Below are positions 24,060 through 36,600 of a DNA stretch of 64,000 nucleotides, piece by piece. This stretch comes from Quercus robur (Eukaryota > Streptophyta > Magnoliopsida > Fagales > Fagaceae). The translations under genes were made by a program, and so were the position numbers. The stretch spans positions 40,761,942-40,825,941 of the forward strand of contig NC_065542.1 of the NCBI RefSeq assembly GCF_932294415.1. The letters run 5' to 3'. The first letter of the stretch is position 1. Every line of letters begins with the position of its first letter. Below the pieces are notes generated by a model. The model was given only the letters and a program-made list of their open reading frames with translations. It did no database searches and was not told the origin of the DNA.

Positions 24060-26012
24060 CAATTAATTGTTTTTCATAGTTGCACCGCACACCACCTCAG
24101 AATCACCTTCAAATTCAAAAGAAGATATACCCAACTCAATAGTAAATTTTGCAACTCTTCTTGCAGCTAATGCCTCCAGCAGTTCCACTAAGCCCGAGTA
24201 GGTGATTTTTTCGGATAATGCAGCAATCACCTCTCCCCTAGCATCTCGAACTTCAACCCTGATACCTGTCTCCCCCGATTCAGTGAACATTGCACCATCA
24301 TAATTTGTTTTATACATTGCACTCGCAGGGGGTCTCCATTTTATATTTCCCATGGATGGCTTTGTTGTGGTCTTCAAAATCTTTAACTGAAAATCTGAGA
24401 GGTATGTTCTTGTCGCTTCAAAAAAAATTTCCGTGGCCAACCCCTTCTCTTTCAACCTTAAATGGTTCCTATGGTTTCAAATAAACCAAGCCACCACCGC
24501 AAACAACTCTAAATTGTGAATTCACTGCCCAACCAAGTGAATTAGCTCTTGTACATCTCGAACACAAGGATGTTCAATTCAAATCCAGCTGAAACAGGGG
24601 GTCCAAATGTAATGAAGCATCTCGCAACCCCAAATAGCATGGAATGTATTCTCCTGAACCGTGAGACATGCACTGCATTTTGCATCATCTAGGATCTTTC
24701 TCTTCTTCAAATTTTCCTTTGTAGGTAATGTGTTTGAACAGACTCGCCATAGGGAAATTTTTATTTTATTCGGAATGCAGAGCTTCCAAATACGTTTCCA
24801 GAACTGTTCCTGTGTCTGAGCTTGATGCAGCACTAATGTTTTCAACCTAACAAAGAAGCTGATAACCTGTTTTAACCGAGTACTCACCATTTTTGCAGGC
24901 CGGCCACATTAGACAATTGTTCTAATTAGTCCAACACAGTGGGATGGCTTTGATACGGTTTGCCTCAAAACTCAAGAAGTTTTGATGCAGCAAGTTCTGG
25001 TCCCAAGTCCTTGTGTCTGAATTGATAAGGGCAGCTACGAGGGCTCCTTGTAGAGTAGGCACATGTGGAGAAACAATTTTAGCAGACCCTTTCCTTGGCA
25101 GCCAGTTATCATTGTAAATATCTATACTTTTTTCGTCCCCTAGTCTCCACTGCATACCCATCAAAATCATCTTTCGGGCTTTAAGGATGCTTTGCCAAGT
25201 GTAGGAACCCTTGGCTGCTGAAGCTTCAAAAATCGACCCTGTAGGAAAATATTTTTGCTTTGAAAACCCGAAAAAACAAGGAGTTTTGGTCCTTCAGTAA
25301 TCTCCAAACCTGTTTCGCCAACATTGCATCATTAAATTTCCCCAAATATTTGAAACCCAACCCACCTTCAAATTTTCCTTTGTTCACCCTTTTGCCCCTA
25401 AAATAATTTTTGGATTAACGCTTCTATCTCATCACAAAGGTCCATAGGTAATTTGAAACAGCTTATGGCAAATGTGGGAATCGCTTGCATCACCGCTTTG
25501 AGCAAAATCTCTCTACCCACTTGGGACAAAAGCTTCTCTTTCTAATCATGGAGTTTACACCACACTCTTTCTTTTATATGGTTAAGGCTTTTTTTTCCTC
25601 CCCACCACAACTAGTAAGCCAAGGTATTTTTTGTATTCTTTCACCTCAAGTACTTCTAAATAATTGGAGATTAAGGCGTTTGTTTCTTTATTCACTGCCT
25701 TGCTGAAAAAGATGGTTGTCTTCTCACGGTTAAGCTATTGGCCTAAGGCTTTTTTATACAAAAATAGAATATTTTGAACTACTTGTAAATCTGACAAAGA
25801 AGCTCTGCAAAATAACAGGCTATCATTTGCAAAAAATAAATGTGAGATTTTTGGACCCCTTTTGCATAAAGAGAAGCCCCTTCCTATTCAACCCTTCCAA
25901 GCATAACAAGAAAATATAAGGAGACAAAGGGTCCATTTGCCTTAGTCCTCTTGATGGCCTGATATCTCCCATAAGCTCTCCATTCACCAAAATTGAGTAT
26001 GACATTGTGCTA
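24060..26012 (-). mobile_element. 5'-truncated LINE (L1-type) with RT, zinc-knuckle and RNase H remnants
   Basis: Read on the minus strand, domains come in the usual plant L1 order. Reverse transcriptase: 'GLRQMDPLSPYIFLLCLEGL' about 25890-25950, with the catalytic box reading FAND rather than FADD near 25828. Then thumb-like sequence about 25400-25800, the zf-RVT region (24579-24890: 'FWKRIWKLCIPNKIKISLWR', with Cys residues of a zinc knuckle) and an RNase H-like domain (24063-24455: 'YDGAMF', 'EALAARRVAKF'). Several frame changes and stops separate the parts, so it is dead. The endonuclease half and the RT start are missing; a MITE-like remnant sits at the broken end (26013-26094). Confidence 0.85.
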
Positions 26013-26094
26013 ATTGACAGTTTTTTATATTTTTCATAAAAGTTGTATCAATTTTTTTTATAAAATAGTTTACTAACAATTGACTTGTGGTTAA

Positions 26095-26524
26095 TGTAGG
26101 TGCTCAAGAATTTTTGCCTTTGGCTTTGGCTTTGGCTTGATTGCCTTGCCTTGCCTTGGCATGAATTCTTGAGCACCTACAATAAAAGGATCTTTGTAGC
26201 TCAAGAATTTTTGCCTTTAGCTTTGGCTTTGGCTTTGGCTTGATTGCCTTGCCTTGCCTTGGCATGAATTCTTGTTGTCCCACATTGGAAAGATCTCTTT
26301 CCTCTTCATGCCTATGGCTTTGGCTTGATTGCCTTACCTTGCCTTGGCATGAATTCTTGTTGTCCCACATTGGAAAGATCTCTTTCCTCTTCATGCCTAT
26401 GCCTTATAAGGCATGAAGAGGAAAGAGATCTTTCCAATGTGGGACAACAAGAATTCATGCCAAGGCAAGGCAAGGCAATCAAGCCAAAGCCAAAGCCAAA
26501 GGCAAAAATTCTTGAGCACCTACA
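26095..26524. repeat. Complex foldback repeat with nested duplicated arms
   Basis: The outer ends are inverted: TGTAGGTGCTCAAGAATT at 26095 and AATTCTTGAGCACCTACA ending 26524. The right arm (26409-26524) pairs with the left arm across a 10-nt loop at about 26399-26408. The left side holds three partial copies (about 26095-26181, 26200-26312, 26313-26398), and the first is itself a small foldback. Internal motifs are runs of 'ctttgg' and 'ccttg' and the box 'gttgtcccacattgg'. Some frames are open (26104-26394, 26325-26528) only because the repeats are periodic; no gene is implied. Confidence 0.85.
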
Positions 26525-26557
26525 ATAAAAGGATCAATATTACTCAATTAAAATAAA

Positions 26558-26737
26558 TGAGTAATGTTACAACCAAAAACTATTTTACAACATTTTTACA
26601 AAATGTTGATATGACCAACTTTTTATTGGTTTTCATTTATGTATACCATTAATGTTACTTTTTCATTTATCAATAATCACTCACCACAACAATTTGTAAA
26701 AAAAATTGCAAAAAGTTTGTATCTTTAGCATTACTCA
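26558..26737. mobile_element. MITE with 7-bp flanking duplication
   Basis: Ends TGAGTAATG and CATTACTCA are inverted, flanked by AAATAAA on both sides (26551-26557 and 26738-26744). The arms continue as 'ttacaacatttttac' versus 'tttttacaaattg'-type matches. Non-coding. Confidence 0.65.
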
Positions 26738-26830
26738 AAATAAATAGGATAAATTATCAAGTTTGTCCTTATCTTTTAAGTGTGTAATGTCAATTTGGTC
26801 TTTAACATTTTTGGTGTTAGTATTAATTTA

Positions 26831-27662
26831 TGCTATGTTTGGAAGTTTAGAGGGAGATGAGAGTAGATGAGAGGAGAGTAGTGGAGAGGAGAGTAGAGGG
26901 GAATAGTTATCCTCCACCTTGTTTAGATGTTTTTAAAATAAAGTAAGGGGGAGGGGAATAATTAGGGTATATTTGGTAATTGTTTTTTCTCTTTATTTTC
27001 TGTTTTCAAAAACAATTTTTTATTTTTGAGACTAAAAAACTTGTTTGGCAACTAAAAATAGACAGAAAATAAAAATTGTTCTTAAAACTCAATTTGTGAA
27101 GGAAACTGAAGCAAAAGACTGTTTTCAGTTTCTAATTTTTAAAAATCAATGAAAACATGCATTTAATTTAATGAATTTGTCTTATTTAATGAGTTAGCAT
27201 TAGAGTTCAAATCTTAGTAACAACATATTTTAGTATTTTTTTTTCAAAAAACTATCTTTTTAATTTCAACTAACCAAACATATTTTTTATTTCAAAATAC
27301 AAGAAAATTGTTTTTTTTTTATATTCTAAAAAACAAAATTTTGAAAATAGAAAACAAAAATTGTTACAAAATATAACCTTAACATTTTCATAGTTTGTAA
27401 TTTTGTTAATATGGTAAGGATAAATTTGGTAACTCATTTGGTCAAATATTTCTATGCTCTACTGACTCTCTCTTTTGAAGGAATTAAAAATGAGAGATTA
27501 GAAATTTAGAAGTAGTTAGAACCCTTTCAAATCTCTCCCTTAAAAAAATCCAAATAAGGTAATTTAACTTACTCTTTCTAGGGACTTAAAAAAGAATAAA
27601 AAAATTACTCTCTCTCCCTCTACTCTATTCTTTCTTTACACCTCATCCATCCAAACAAGCTA
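26831..27662. mobile_element. PIF/Tourist-like MITE, host of a nested MITE
   Basis: Left end TGCTATGTTTGGAAG and right-end complement TAGCTTGTTTGGATG form short inverted repeats flanked by TTA on both sides. The element is purine-rich on its left and pyrimidine-rich on its right. A second MITE (26965-27378) is inserted in it. Confidence 0.6.
26965..27378. mobile_element. Tourist-like MITE, copy 1
   Basis: 414 bp, flanked by TTA on both sides (26962-26964 and 27379-27381). Ends GGGTATATTTGGTAATTG and, complemented, GGTTATATTTTGTAACAA. It is highly similar along its whole length to the copy at 59735-60163, which lies in a PARP1 intron. The 3-bp TTA duplication fits PIF/Harbinger-mobilised elements. 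Confidence 0.85.
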
Positions 27663-28081
27663 TTATTATTATTATTATTTATTTATTTATTTTTTTTTAT
27701 GGGAAACAAGCTATTAGTTTATGTTGTTACTCCTTTGATGAAAAAAAATGTGATGTATCAACCAGAATAATAAAAGCTGATTTCGTGTGAAAATTTTAAT
27801 TTGGGTTTGTTTTTTAAATCTGACACAGTGTTGTAATTAGCTGTTGATGTTACATGGAAAAAAAAAATATAAAAATATATATATTATACTATTTGACTAT
27901 GTCAAAAAAGTTAGGGAGTAAATTGATAAAATTGAAAGCGTAAGGTCAAAATTTTGTAATTTTCCCAAATATACACATAGATTGGGGGGTTTTGCTTTTG
28001 GAGGGTTTTAATTTGTTTCCAGAGCATCCAATTCCAGAAACTGCGTGCGAGTCGGGACGAGAGAGTCTGCGAAGCGAATTC

Positions 28082-31000
28082 ATGGGTTCTGTAGACGAAG
28101 TTAGCAACAACAACGGATTCGGATGCTCACCCGAAATGGAGAAATTCCTCTGTGAACGGTTGGGCGACCCGACCCAGCCGATTTCGGAGCGGTTCAGAGT
28201 CCTCTTCTCTCTCCGTAACCTTAAAGGCCCCTCCCCTCGCAACGCCCTTATCCGAGGTTAGTGTCTCAAATGCTAAAATTTGTGTTCTTTTGGGATTTTT
28301 GGTACATGGGTTTGCTTCAATTTCTTTATTTACTTAGTATATGATATGATATGATAATGAACTTAGAGTTATTTGTTTATTTATTTTTATGCTAATGTAT
28401 GGAATTGTATTGGTTTCACACAATAGCTATGTATGTGTGTTTGAACTTTAACCCGTTTTACAGCTACAAGAGATTCATCAAATTTGCTAGCACATGAGGC
28501 TGCATTTGCATTGGGTCAAATGCAAGATGCCGAAGCTATCCCGGCTTTGATAGCACTACTCAATGATCTCTCTTTGCATCCCATTGTTCGCCACGAAGTA
28601 AATTCCAATTCTTTCCTTTTAGAATTTTGAGTCCCCAATTAAATTCAAACACATGGCTACGTCAAATTTTAACCGGGGAATTAATGTGCAGTACCTTAAG
28701 AACTGTACTTAAGTTACTTCCAAAGTGTGTAATCTTATTATAATTGTGTAGGCGGCGGAAGCATTGGGTGCAATTGGGTTGGAGAGTAATGTTCTTGTTT
28801 TGAAGAATAGTTTGGTCTCAGACCCGGCTCAGGAGGTGCGGGAAACATGTGAATTGGCTCTCAACCGAATTGAGCAATTAAAGGATGATGGCGGAAATGG
28901 TGAATCTTCCACGGAAGGAAGATCACCTTTTATGTCAGTTGATCCTGCTGCACCAGCTTCTTCTTGTTCTTCCGTAGATCAACTAAGGTTTATTTCGTTG
29001 TTGGCTATGGCTAGAAGTATTTTTACTTGTGCCTATTGTGCTAGGTTTATGAATTGGCTCTAATTAACTTCAGGGAAGTACTTCTGGATGAAGAAAAAGG
29101 CATGTATGAGAGGTATGCAGCTCTCTTTGCACTTCGAAATCATGGTGGAGATGATGCTGTTTCTGCAATAATCGATTCTTTGCATTCAAAAAGTGCTCTA
29201 CTGAAACATGAGGTTTGTTTAGTATCCTCTTATCTTTTTAGTATTTTTATTGATTTGATTTGTGTAATGAAAATGTTAATAGTTACATTTGGTTTCTGAT
29301 AATGTTAGTGTTTCTTACATCTATATGGTTAATTTTCATATGGTTTTCTTTTACAGTATGGCTTTAAGAAATGTGTTAATCTTAGCTAGTTAAAATGGCT
29401 ATGAGAAGCTTCTTATTGAAGATGATGTGAAAATTGTAATTAACAGTTTAGGTCTATGCTCCTTTGAAAATTTAAGCATTGCTGAGGATTGCAAACTAGT
29501 CATTTATGATAATAACTTGGAGGTCAATATTTTCACATATCGATGGGGGAGGTAATACTGTAATAGAGTTGCTGGGTTTACTTTTTTAAATCTAAAATAG
29601 GACATCCTATTAAGGAAAAAAAAAGTTTGGTTAGATTATTTTTCCAGGAGAATTGATGAAGATTATTTATGAGGATTTACTGATTTTGTGACAAGTGCTG
29701 TACCCAAAGTCATTTGTCTCAACTTTTCCTCTTTCTAAATAGAGGAAAGAGAAAAGAGGGGGTTGGGAGGGGGGGGGGGGGGATTTATGCCTAGTCTGGC
29801 ACAGAGTTGTTTACAGCTTGTCTGACATGAATCTGCTCCCACTTCTGGGTGTTTCTTCATTTTTCAAAAGTTGGTAATGTTGCTATTTACTGTAATTTTC
29901 AGGTGGCCTATGTATTGGGCCAACTGCAAAACAAAGCTGCTTCAGCTGCACTTTCCAATATACTCAGGGATTTGAATGAGCACGCCATGGTTAGACATGA
30001 AGCTGCTGAAGCTCTTGGTTCCATTGCAGGTATGACCACTTGATATTAATCCGTGAGTGTGCCATGTGACTTCTATTATCACAATGCTTTAAGAACTGGA
30101 CATTTTTCAGAAACTAAGTAGGGCTTGTTTTTGGTTGAGCATTGTATTGAATACACCTGCATGTGTTTCCCATGAAAAAGTTTCCCTGATTTCAATCTAG
30201 TTGATTAGTTGTTATATATATATATATATATATATATATCAAGAAACAAGGTATGTCTGCTCTCAGGAAAATAAAAAAAGATAAAAAGAGGTGTGTCAGT
30301 GTTGTAGAAGAGATGTTTTCTGGGTTGTTAACATGAAATGCTTGTACTGTTAGAGTAATGTGTAGTAATGGGGACTCACATCTAGTGACTCTCTTCCTCT
30401 ATTCCTTAGTTCTCTTTCTTTGTAATTAACGTATTTTTATGTTTTTGCTTTTCCATCTTTTTTGTACTTTTGATATGCTGGTGCTAATTTGCATCTAGCA
30501 GTTTTTTTTTAATATATTTTTTCTTACCTATCCAAAAAAAAAAATGTACAAAATTGATTAAGGTTGGATGAGATTCGGGAAAGATGTGGAAATTGTTGAC
30601 CTTTATTTAAGATTTAGAATTTGTTTCATAAAATATATTTTTCTTATTTGAATTTAGAGTTCTTTTCTTGAAACACCAGGATTCACTATTCTTCTTGTGT
30701 TTGGAAACTCATGGCATATTTTAGCACCCTTCCTCATTTGTTCTCACTATTGTGCTAACCAGTTTAACAAGTGTTCCTATCATCAATCCTTTTCTGTTGG
30801 TGTCTACTCCTGCACCTTGCCAATATGCTAAGCCCCCCACCTCATCCATTTTACACAGTTCCTGGTGGGACTCTAGAGGCAATCTATAGATTGTTATTGC
30901 TGAGGCAGCAGGTATAGCTGGGCCAGAAAACGTTTTGTGGCCCACTATTGGACCAGTTATTTTGATAATATACTTTGTGAGTGTGATATAGTATTAGTGT

Positions 31001-31276
31001 CACTTTTGGGTCATTTAATTAAGTTATTGTGTTTTGCACATTCGTAGATGACCAAAGTATAGCACTTCTTGAGGAATTTGCAAAGGACCCTGAGCCTATT
31101 GTCTCACAAAGTTGTGAAGTTGCTCTAAGCATGCTTGAGTTTGAAAGATTAGGAAAATCATTTGAGGTATACTCTCTAGATTTGAAATATATTTAAAACA
31201 TTGGTCTGTTTTCAAAAGTGACTGACAACTATTATCTGTGCAGTACCTTTTCATGCAAGCTCCCCTTGTGCATTAA
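28082..31276 (+). CDS. DOHH: Deoxyhypusine hydroxylase (HEAT-repeat iron enzyme)
   Basis: Seven coding exons: 28082-28256, 28464-28597, 28752-28987, 29074-29212, 29903-30029, 31048-31166 and 31244-31276. All have GT..AG borders and matching phases; 320 residues. The enzyme hydroxylates deoxyhypusine on eIF5A in the cytosol, the last step of hypusine formation, needed for translation elongation at difficult motifs. The protein is a solenoid of HEAT/PBS-lyase-like repeats in two halves. All four His-Glu iron-ligand pairs are present at 69-70, 102-103, 227-228 and 260-261, in contexts such as [10 protein letters not shown] and RHEAAEALG; the 33-residue spacing within each half matches the human enzyme. 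A linker at about 155-182 (ends DQLR) is low complexity, as in other plants. The start is the ATG giving MGSVDEV; an upstream in-frame ATG at 27992 would add 30 residues without family support. Confidence 0.96.
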
Positions 31277-31683
31277 ATTATTACAATTTTTGACAAAGTA
31301 GTCATTGCATCTATGCACATATTTGAAGAATGAGCTGCGATATGAAAAAGTATGAGCTAATGATGAGCAAGCATGAAGTTTTGGGAAGGAAATAAGTGAG
31401 GAAAGAAGTAGGAATGTCAGAGAATTACACAATCTTGACCTTTGTTGCGTTGTTCTGCTAATTTATGACCATACTCAGTGAACTGATCTGAGTTCGTAAG
31501 TGTATCACTACTCTACCTGGGACTCTATGCAAGAACATGCTTGTGAACCTTCAATTGGTTTGTTGACAGTACTTTATAGCTTAATAGCGTTTTTGATTGT
31601 TTCTTGGGAGTTAAAGACACCATTTGTTGGCACTGTTGTTTCATCTCTTGTAGACAGCCGATTGTAACCTTCTTAAGGTCAAA

Positions 31684-31725
<42 letters not shown>

Positions 31726-32221
31726 AAATGGAAACGGTAAACAGATGCCCTAGAGGCATTGATTTACAAAATAGTTTTAAAAACTTTTTATGAGAAAAGA
31801 TTAAAAGTAACTACTTGTTTGACAGGTTTTTTTATTCCTCATAAAAATTGCATCAAAAGTTTGTCTATTAACAAATACTCTAAAGGCACCCAATGCCCAT
31901 TAATTAGAGCCTATTATTATTAGTAATGTAAATATTTGCAAAAGAGCTACCTCATGTGAATAAGCACATAAGTAGTTGAAGAAAAAGGTCTAAAGAATTT
32001 AAAAGAGTATTGCACTGCAATTTTGCAATTATCATGAAATAGATGCTGTAGCAACCTATTTTTACTATGGTTTCTCATAATAAATAAGGGCACCTATTGA
32101 TGAATAAAACTATATATTTACTGGATTTTTCCAGAATCTCTTATGCATAAAACTGAAAAAAAAAAAACTAGCTAATGAGTTTAGCTAAACCAGCATCTCT
32201 GTCCGTGTATGTTAACAAATA

Positions 32222-32365
32222 GGCCTGTTAGGTAGAGTAGCTAAAAAACACATTTTCAGTTTTTAAACAACATTACACACATTTTTACATACTTTTTTAT
32301 CCACACGTATTTCAAAAAACTATAAACAACATTACTCAAACTCTTCTACCAAACGGAATTTTCCA
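32222..32365. mobile_element. Small MITE-like element
   Basis: Begins 'ggcctgttaggtagagtag' and ends 'ctcttctaccaaacgg', an imperfect inverted pair. The interior 'acacattttcagtttttaaa' is shared, in reverse complement, with the units at 16600-16870. Confidence 0.5.
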
Positions 32366-32913
32366 AACTCTCTACTTTTACTTTTTCTGTCATGGTGGTT
32401 TAGATGAGTGCTGCTGGATGTATTATTTTTTGGTAAATTTATTTTGTTCTTGTGAGTGATAATCTTGGTTAAGTTTTGTCCTTTTGTTACCTAAGGCCAT
32501 GGAGAGATGTTTGATTTTTGTATGCCCTTATATAAAATCCTTTTATTCATGTGTATTTGGTATAGCAAATGAAAAAGTAGAAAGATAAAAAGTAAATTGT
32601 CATTATGCTCTTATATAAACAATTATATAAATAAGTCTATATTCAACCTACACAATTTTATTTTATTTTTTAAATTTTTTTTTTATATATGATCATTTTT
32701 TTTCTTTACAAATTACTAAGACTATAAAATTGTACATTCAATATCCAAACTTTCAAAAAATGTACATAATTTTTTAATTTTTTTTTTTTAATTTTAAGCA
32801 ATTATATACCTTCAATGTACATAATTTTTTTAAAGAATGTAAAATTTTGTACATTAAAAGTACATAATTTTTCAAAGAAACAGAATGTTATATAACCAAT
32901 ATACACAATTAAA

Positions 32914-32944
<31 letters not shown>

Positions 32945-34115
32945 ATTTATGTGTGAATTTTTTTTTCACAAATGATTGAGAATGTAAAAGCCTATTTTTT
33001 GAAATTTTGTATACATTGTTATACAAAATTGTTTACATTCTTTGAAATTTGGTATACATTGAATGTACATAATTATGTACATTGTATGAAAAATTTTAAA
33101 TATGGAATATAAAGAATAGTATAGATTCTTTGAAAAATTATGTTAGTTGAATATACAAAATTGTGTGCATTCTATGAAAAAGAGTATACATTGTTTGAAC
33201 AAAAGTGTAAACTAAATGAACATAATTGTGTACATTATTAGAAAATTTTATTTAAATATAAAATAGAAATTAAAATCAATTAAAATAATATAAATTATTA
33301 TAATGATATGTAATTTGTAAAAGTGTGAGGTTTGAAAAGCTAACATGACACAATATGGTGATGTCAGTTCAAAAGTCACACTTGATTTTAAATCAGTAAC
33401 TCGTGCAATCGACAGTAAAATTTAACAAATTATGATTTTTCCTCTCTTTTATTATTTATATAAAAATGAAATACGATAATTATGTTAGCTATTAATAGTT
33501 TTTATTTTTTAAAGGACAAAGTTTTACAAAATTGGCTACAACCTTACTTAATAAAATAAATATTATTACATATTTTGAAAATCTAACCGATGAATTGTAT
33601 ATTCTTTACGTTTTTAATACACATGTCAAATTTTATATCAATCGGATATAATTTATTATATGATATATAAGATTATGCATAATTTTAAACTACAAAAACT
33701 TATACTTTAAACAATTTATTAATGACATAACTATTGATCTTTAATTTTTTTTATATAAATTTTACAAGTACGGAGACTATAAGAAGAAAATGTAATCCAA
33801 TGGCAGATTTGTCAAATAAAAATATATATTTTCACCTCCAATAAAAAGATTTAGTTAGATTGTAGCTTAAGCCTACAACCAATTTTGTAGAAAATTTGTC
33901 ATTTTTTAAAATATGAAAATTTAATAATTATGATATTATTAGAAAATTTTATTTTAATTATTACACAAATTTAATGGAAAGTTTAAATATAGAGTATAAT
34001 TTAAATTTAATTTAAGAATATGTATTAAATAATAGCAAAAACTGAGAAGTCAAACAAAAGTAAAACGGTCCCCAAAAAAAAAAAAAAAAACTGTTTTTTT
34101 ATTTTTATATATAGC

Positions 34116-34305
34116 CCATTCGGCCATAGAATCGATTATTATATCAAACGGGTCGGGGTTGGGTTGATGGGTTTGGGCACTGTTGTTGTGACCCTTATTT
34201 TATTTTTATTTTTTATTTTTTTAGAAGAACCCTTATTTTAAAATAGATAAAAGAAATCTTCCTAGGATTCAGCAAAAAAAAAGAAATGTTCTTAGGAAAA
34301 CCCTA
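34116..34305 (+). promoter_or_regulatory. Site II and telo-box elements upstream of the NOPCHAP1-like gene
   Basis: TGGGC-type site II elements occur as 'agcccatt' near 34117 and 'tttgggcac' near 34172, and an AAACCCTA telo-box lies at 34298-34305, about 33 bp before the start codon. In plants this pair of motifs is characteristic of promoters of ribosome-biogenesis and translation genes, matching the predicted role of the gene that follows. Confidence 0.55.
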
Positions 34306-34337
34306 TTCTTTGAAACTTCACCGTTAGAGGGAGAGAT

Positions 34338-36600
34338 ATGGGGAATACAAGCAAAGACCTTCTTCACTTGGAGCACAAGCACAACAATCCTTCTACCTCA
34401 CCCTTAGCCTTAGGTTTCTCTCTTTCTCTTTGGTGCCTTTTTTTATATGTATATATATATATATGTTGGACTGTTTTTATTTTATTTTTATAGTATATAT
34501 GATGTATAATATTTTGTGTAGAGTCTACACTTCTCGTTTGTAAAAAAGACTCATTTCCTCAACCCCAGATACCCATTCCTGATGCAAAGCCCGTTACTGC
34601 CCCTGTACCCAAAAGCCAAGGTACCCACTACCCATCTTTCTCTTCTGAATTTATTATTAGAATGCATTATGAAACTGAATTACAAGCAAAATGGTTTAGA
34701 CTTTATTTATCTGCTTTTGCAAAGTCAGCACTATTTCCCCAAAATGGTTTTCTAGGCCATTGGTTTTTGTTAAAAAAATGAAAATAAGTATTGGGTAATT
34801 ATTTATTTACTTGATACTCTACTCAAATCCTCCTTGTAAATCACTTGTCTTGTTTGAATGTGGAACCGTTATTCCTTGCTCAGTTTACTGTTATGTAAAC
34901 AAATTCTGGCTTAGTGAAGTTGGAATGAGCTTGTTTTGACAGATAGACATAATTTGAGTTATTTGCTTTGGCTTGTCACTGGTGGCGCCGTTAATAAGCA
35001 AAACATGTAAGAGATTTGGCATGTCACTGGTAATTTTTTTTTTTTTTTTTACACACACATGTTTGTAATGGCTTAGCGTTAACCAAAAGCTATGATTACA
35101 TTGAAGACAAATATTCTTATTAGTTTTTCCATAATGTATGACGTTTGTTTGAACTTGTTTAATATCTGCAAGATGATTTGTTGGTCACAAGTTTTTGCGT
35201 TTTGAATATTTAGAACTTTGTTTACTACTGTTAAGATGATTCTAGAGGATAACATGGGGTCTCTCTTGTTACAAGCAAAACATAATTGTTAAGTTCTTTA
35301 AATTGGTGAATTGATGAACAAAGAAGATATTCCTTGCAAATTCCAAATTGGTCCTAATAGAGTTATCATCACTAGATCTCTTTCTAGTTTTGATGGAGCA
35401 TTATGCATAAATTTTACTGTCATATGCATGTGTTGATTTTTTGTGATTGTTATTTTGGGTTGTTCATAGTAAAAAAGGACTTGTTAATAAAGAAGGTGTA
35501 GAGAGTATTATTTTAGATAGATAGAATGATGGAGAAGAATATGTTTGGCCAAACTTGATTCGTCTGTTGTGATTCATAGCTGACCCCAAAATTTTGGGAC
35601 TAAGTTTTGTTATTGTTGTTGTTTTGGGTGGTTAGTGCTGTCAGACAAATGGGTGAGCTAGCAACCTGCTCCCTTTTGGGCTTTTAAGCTTTACCTCCCC
35701 ATTCCTTTAAAAATGTTAACCATTGTTATACAGTTTGAAGGATAAGTTAAAACATTACAGGCATTATTCAAATAATTGTAGGAATGGTGAGCTGCTCAGC
35801 ACCAAACTTTCACTTTCTACATTGTACTTGATATTTCATGAAAAATATGAATTTTGCAACAACATGCAATAGGGGTTTTTATTTTTTGAAAAAGAAACTG
35901 AAGGGAATGAGACAGTGATGCTTCTTTAATAATTTGTGCTTAATTTGTTTGCCTTTGCTGCAGTTTTGGGAAAAGTTAAAGACTTCTTAGGAGTGATATC
36001 AGAGGCTAATGAAAGGCTTCAAGATGGTGGAAAGGTTGTGTTTTGATATTTTATGTTTAATTGAATTACATAGAGTCTCCTTTAATCTCTAATTCATGCT
36101 TCCTCTTCCCTTTCTTTCTTTTTATTTTTTTTATTTTTAAATTTTAAATTTTCTATTTACTTCTAACCTGTTTATATCTATAACCAAAATGCAGGACAAT
36201 TCTGAGAACTATGATATCGAAGTGCTCACTGGAAATGAATCTGAAATCATTGAATTGGTAAGCGTTCTCTTTCTGCCTACTTAACTTTGCAATCAACGAT
36301 ATCATAACTGATCTTTTCAGTGCTTCTTAATATAAGGATTTGATGCTTGGTATTGCTGATCTTCATACCCCTGAGGCTGTTGCTGCTGCTGAATCTGCAA
36401 TTGCTGGCTGTCACCCTGTGATTCCATTGGCTGCTAGCAATAGCGGGACAGATTCAGAAGATAGCAGTGATAATGATGATGATGATGGTGAAGCATGCCT
36501 TCCTGTGAATCTTAAAAGATCAAAGTCTAGCCAAGACCATTCTTTGAGTGTAGATGTCAATCAATCAGAAAAGCGACAGAAGATTGTTGAGCTATCATGA
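34338..36600 (+). CDS. NOPCHAP1-like (DUF4598) protein, probable box C/D snoRNP assembly factor
   Basis: Five exons proposed: 34338-34413, 34549-34620, 35964-36034, 36195-36257 and 36337-36600; 181 residues. The conserved core is VLGKVKDFLGVISEANERL (50-68), then an acidic 'NYDIE...NESEIIEL' and 'DLMLG' (95-99), which matches the layout of human NOPCHAP1/C12orf45. After it come an Ala-rich segment, an acidic Ser/Asp tract (132-146) and a basic tail. NOPCHAP1 links NOP58 to the R2TP/RUVBL machinery during snoRNP assembly in the nucleus; transfer of that role here is inference. The exon-2 acceptor is uncertain: the nearest AG before 'ATACCC' (34569) puts the frame out, whereas 34549 keeps one frame through all exons. 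cDNA would decide. The N-terminus (MGNTSKDLLHLEH) is weakly conserved but fits the family's short leader. Confidence 0.8.

Larger units (their letters stand above)
31277..34337. other. AT-rich intergenic with MITE remnants
   Basis: Holds the DOHH 3' region, a pure T run of about 38 nt (31687-31724), a degraded MITE at about 31740-31905 ('agatgccctagaggcatt' versus 'taaaggcaccca') and another element near 32222-32365. Further on is a long stretch of AT-rich repeats with 'gtacataattttt' motifs (32750-33260). No coding signal. Confidence 0.6.

Noticed and set aside
26104-26528. Lys/Pro-rich repetitive frames on both strands
   Set aside because: Artefacts of the foldback's periodic 'ccttg' and 'ctttgg' runs.
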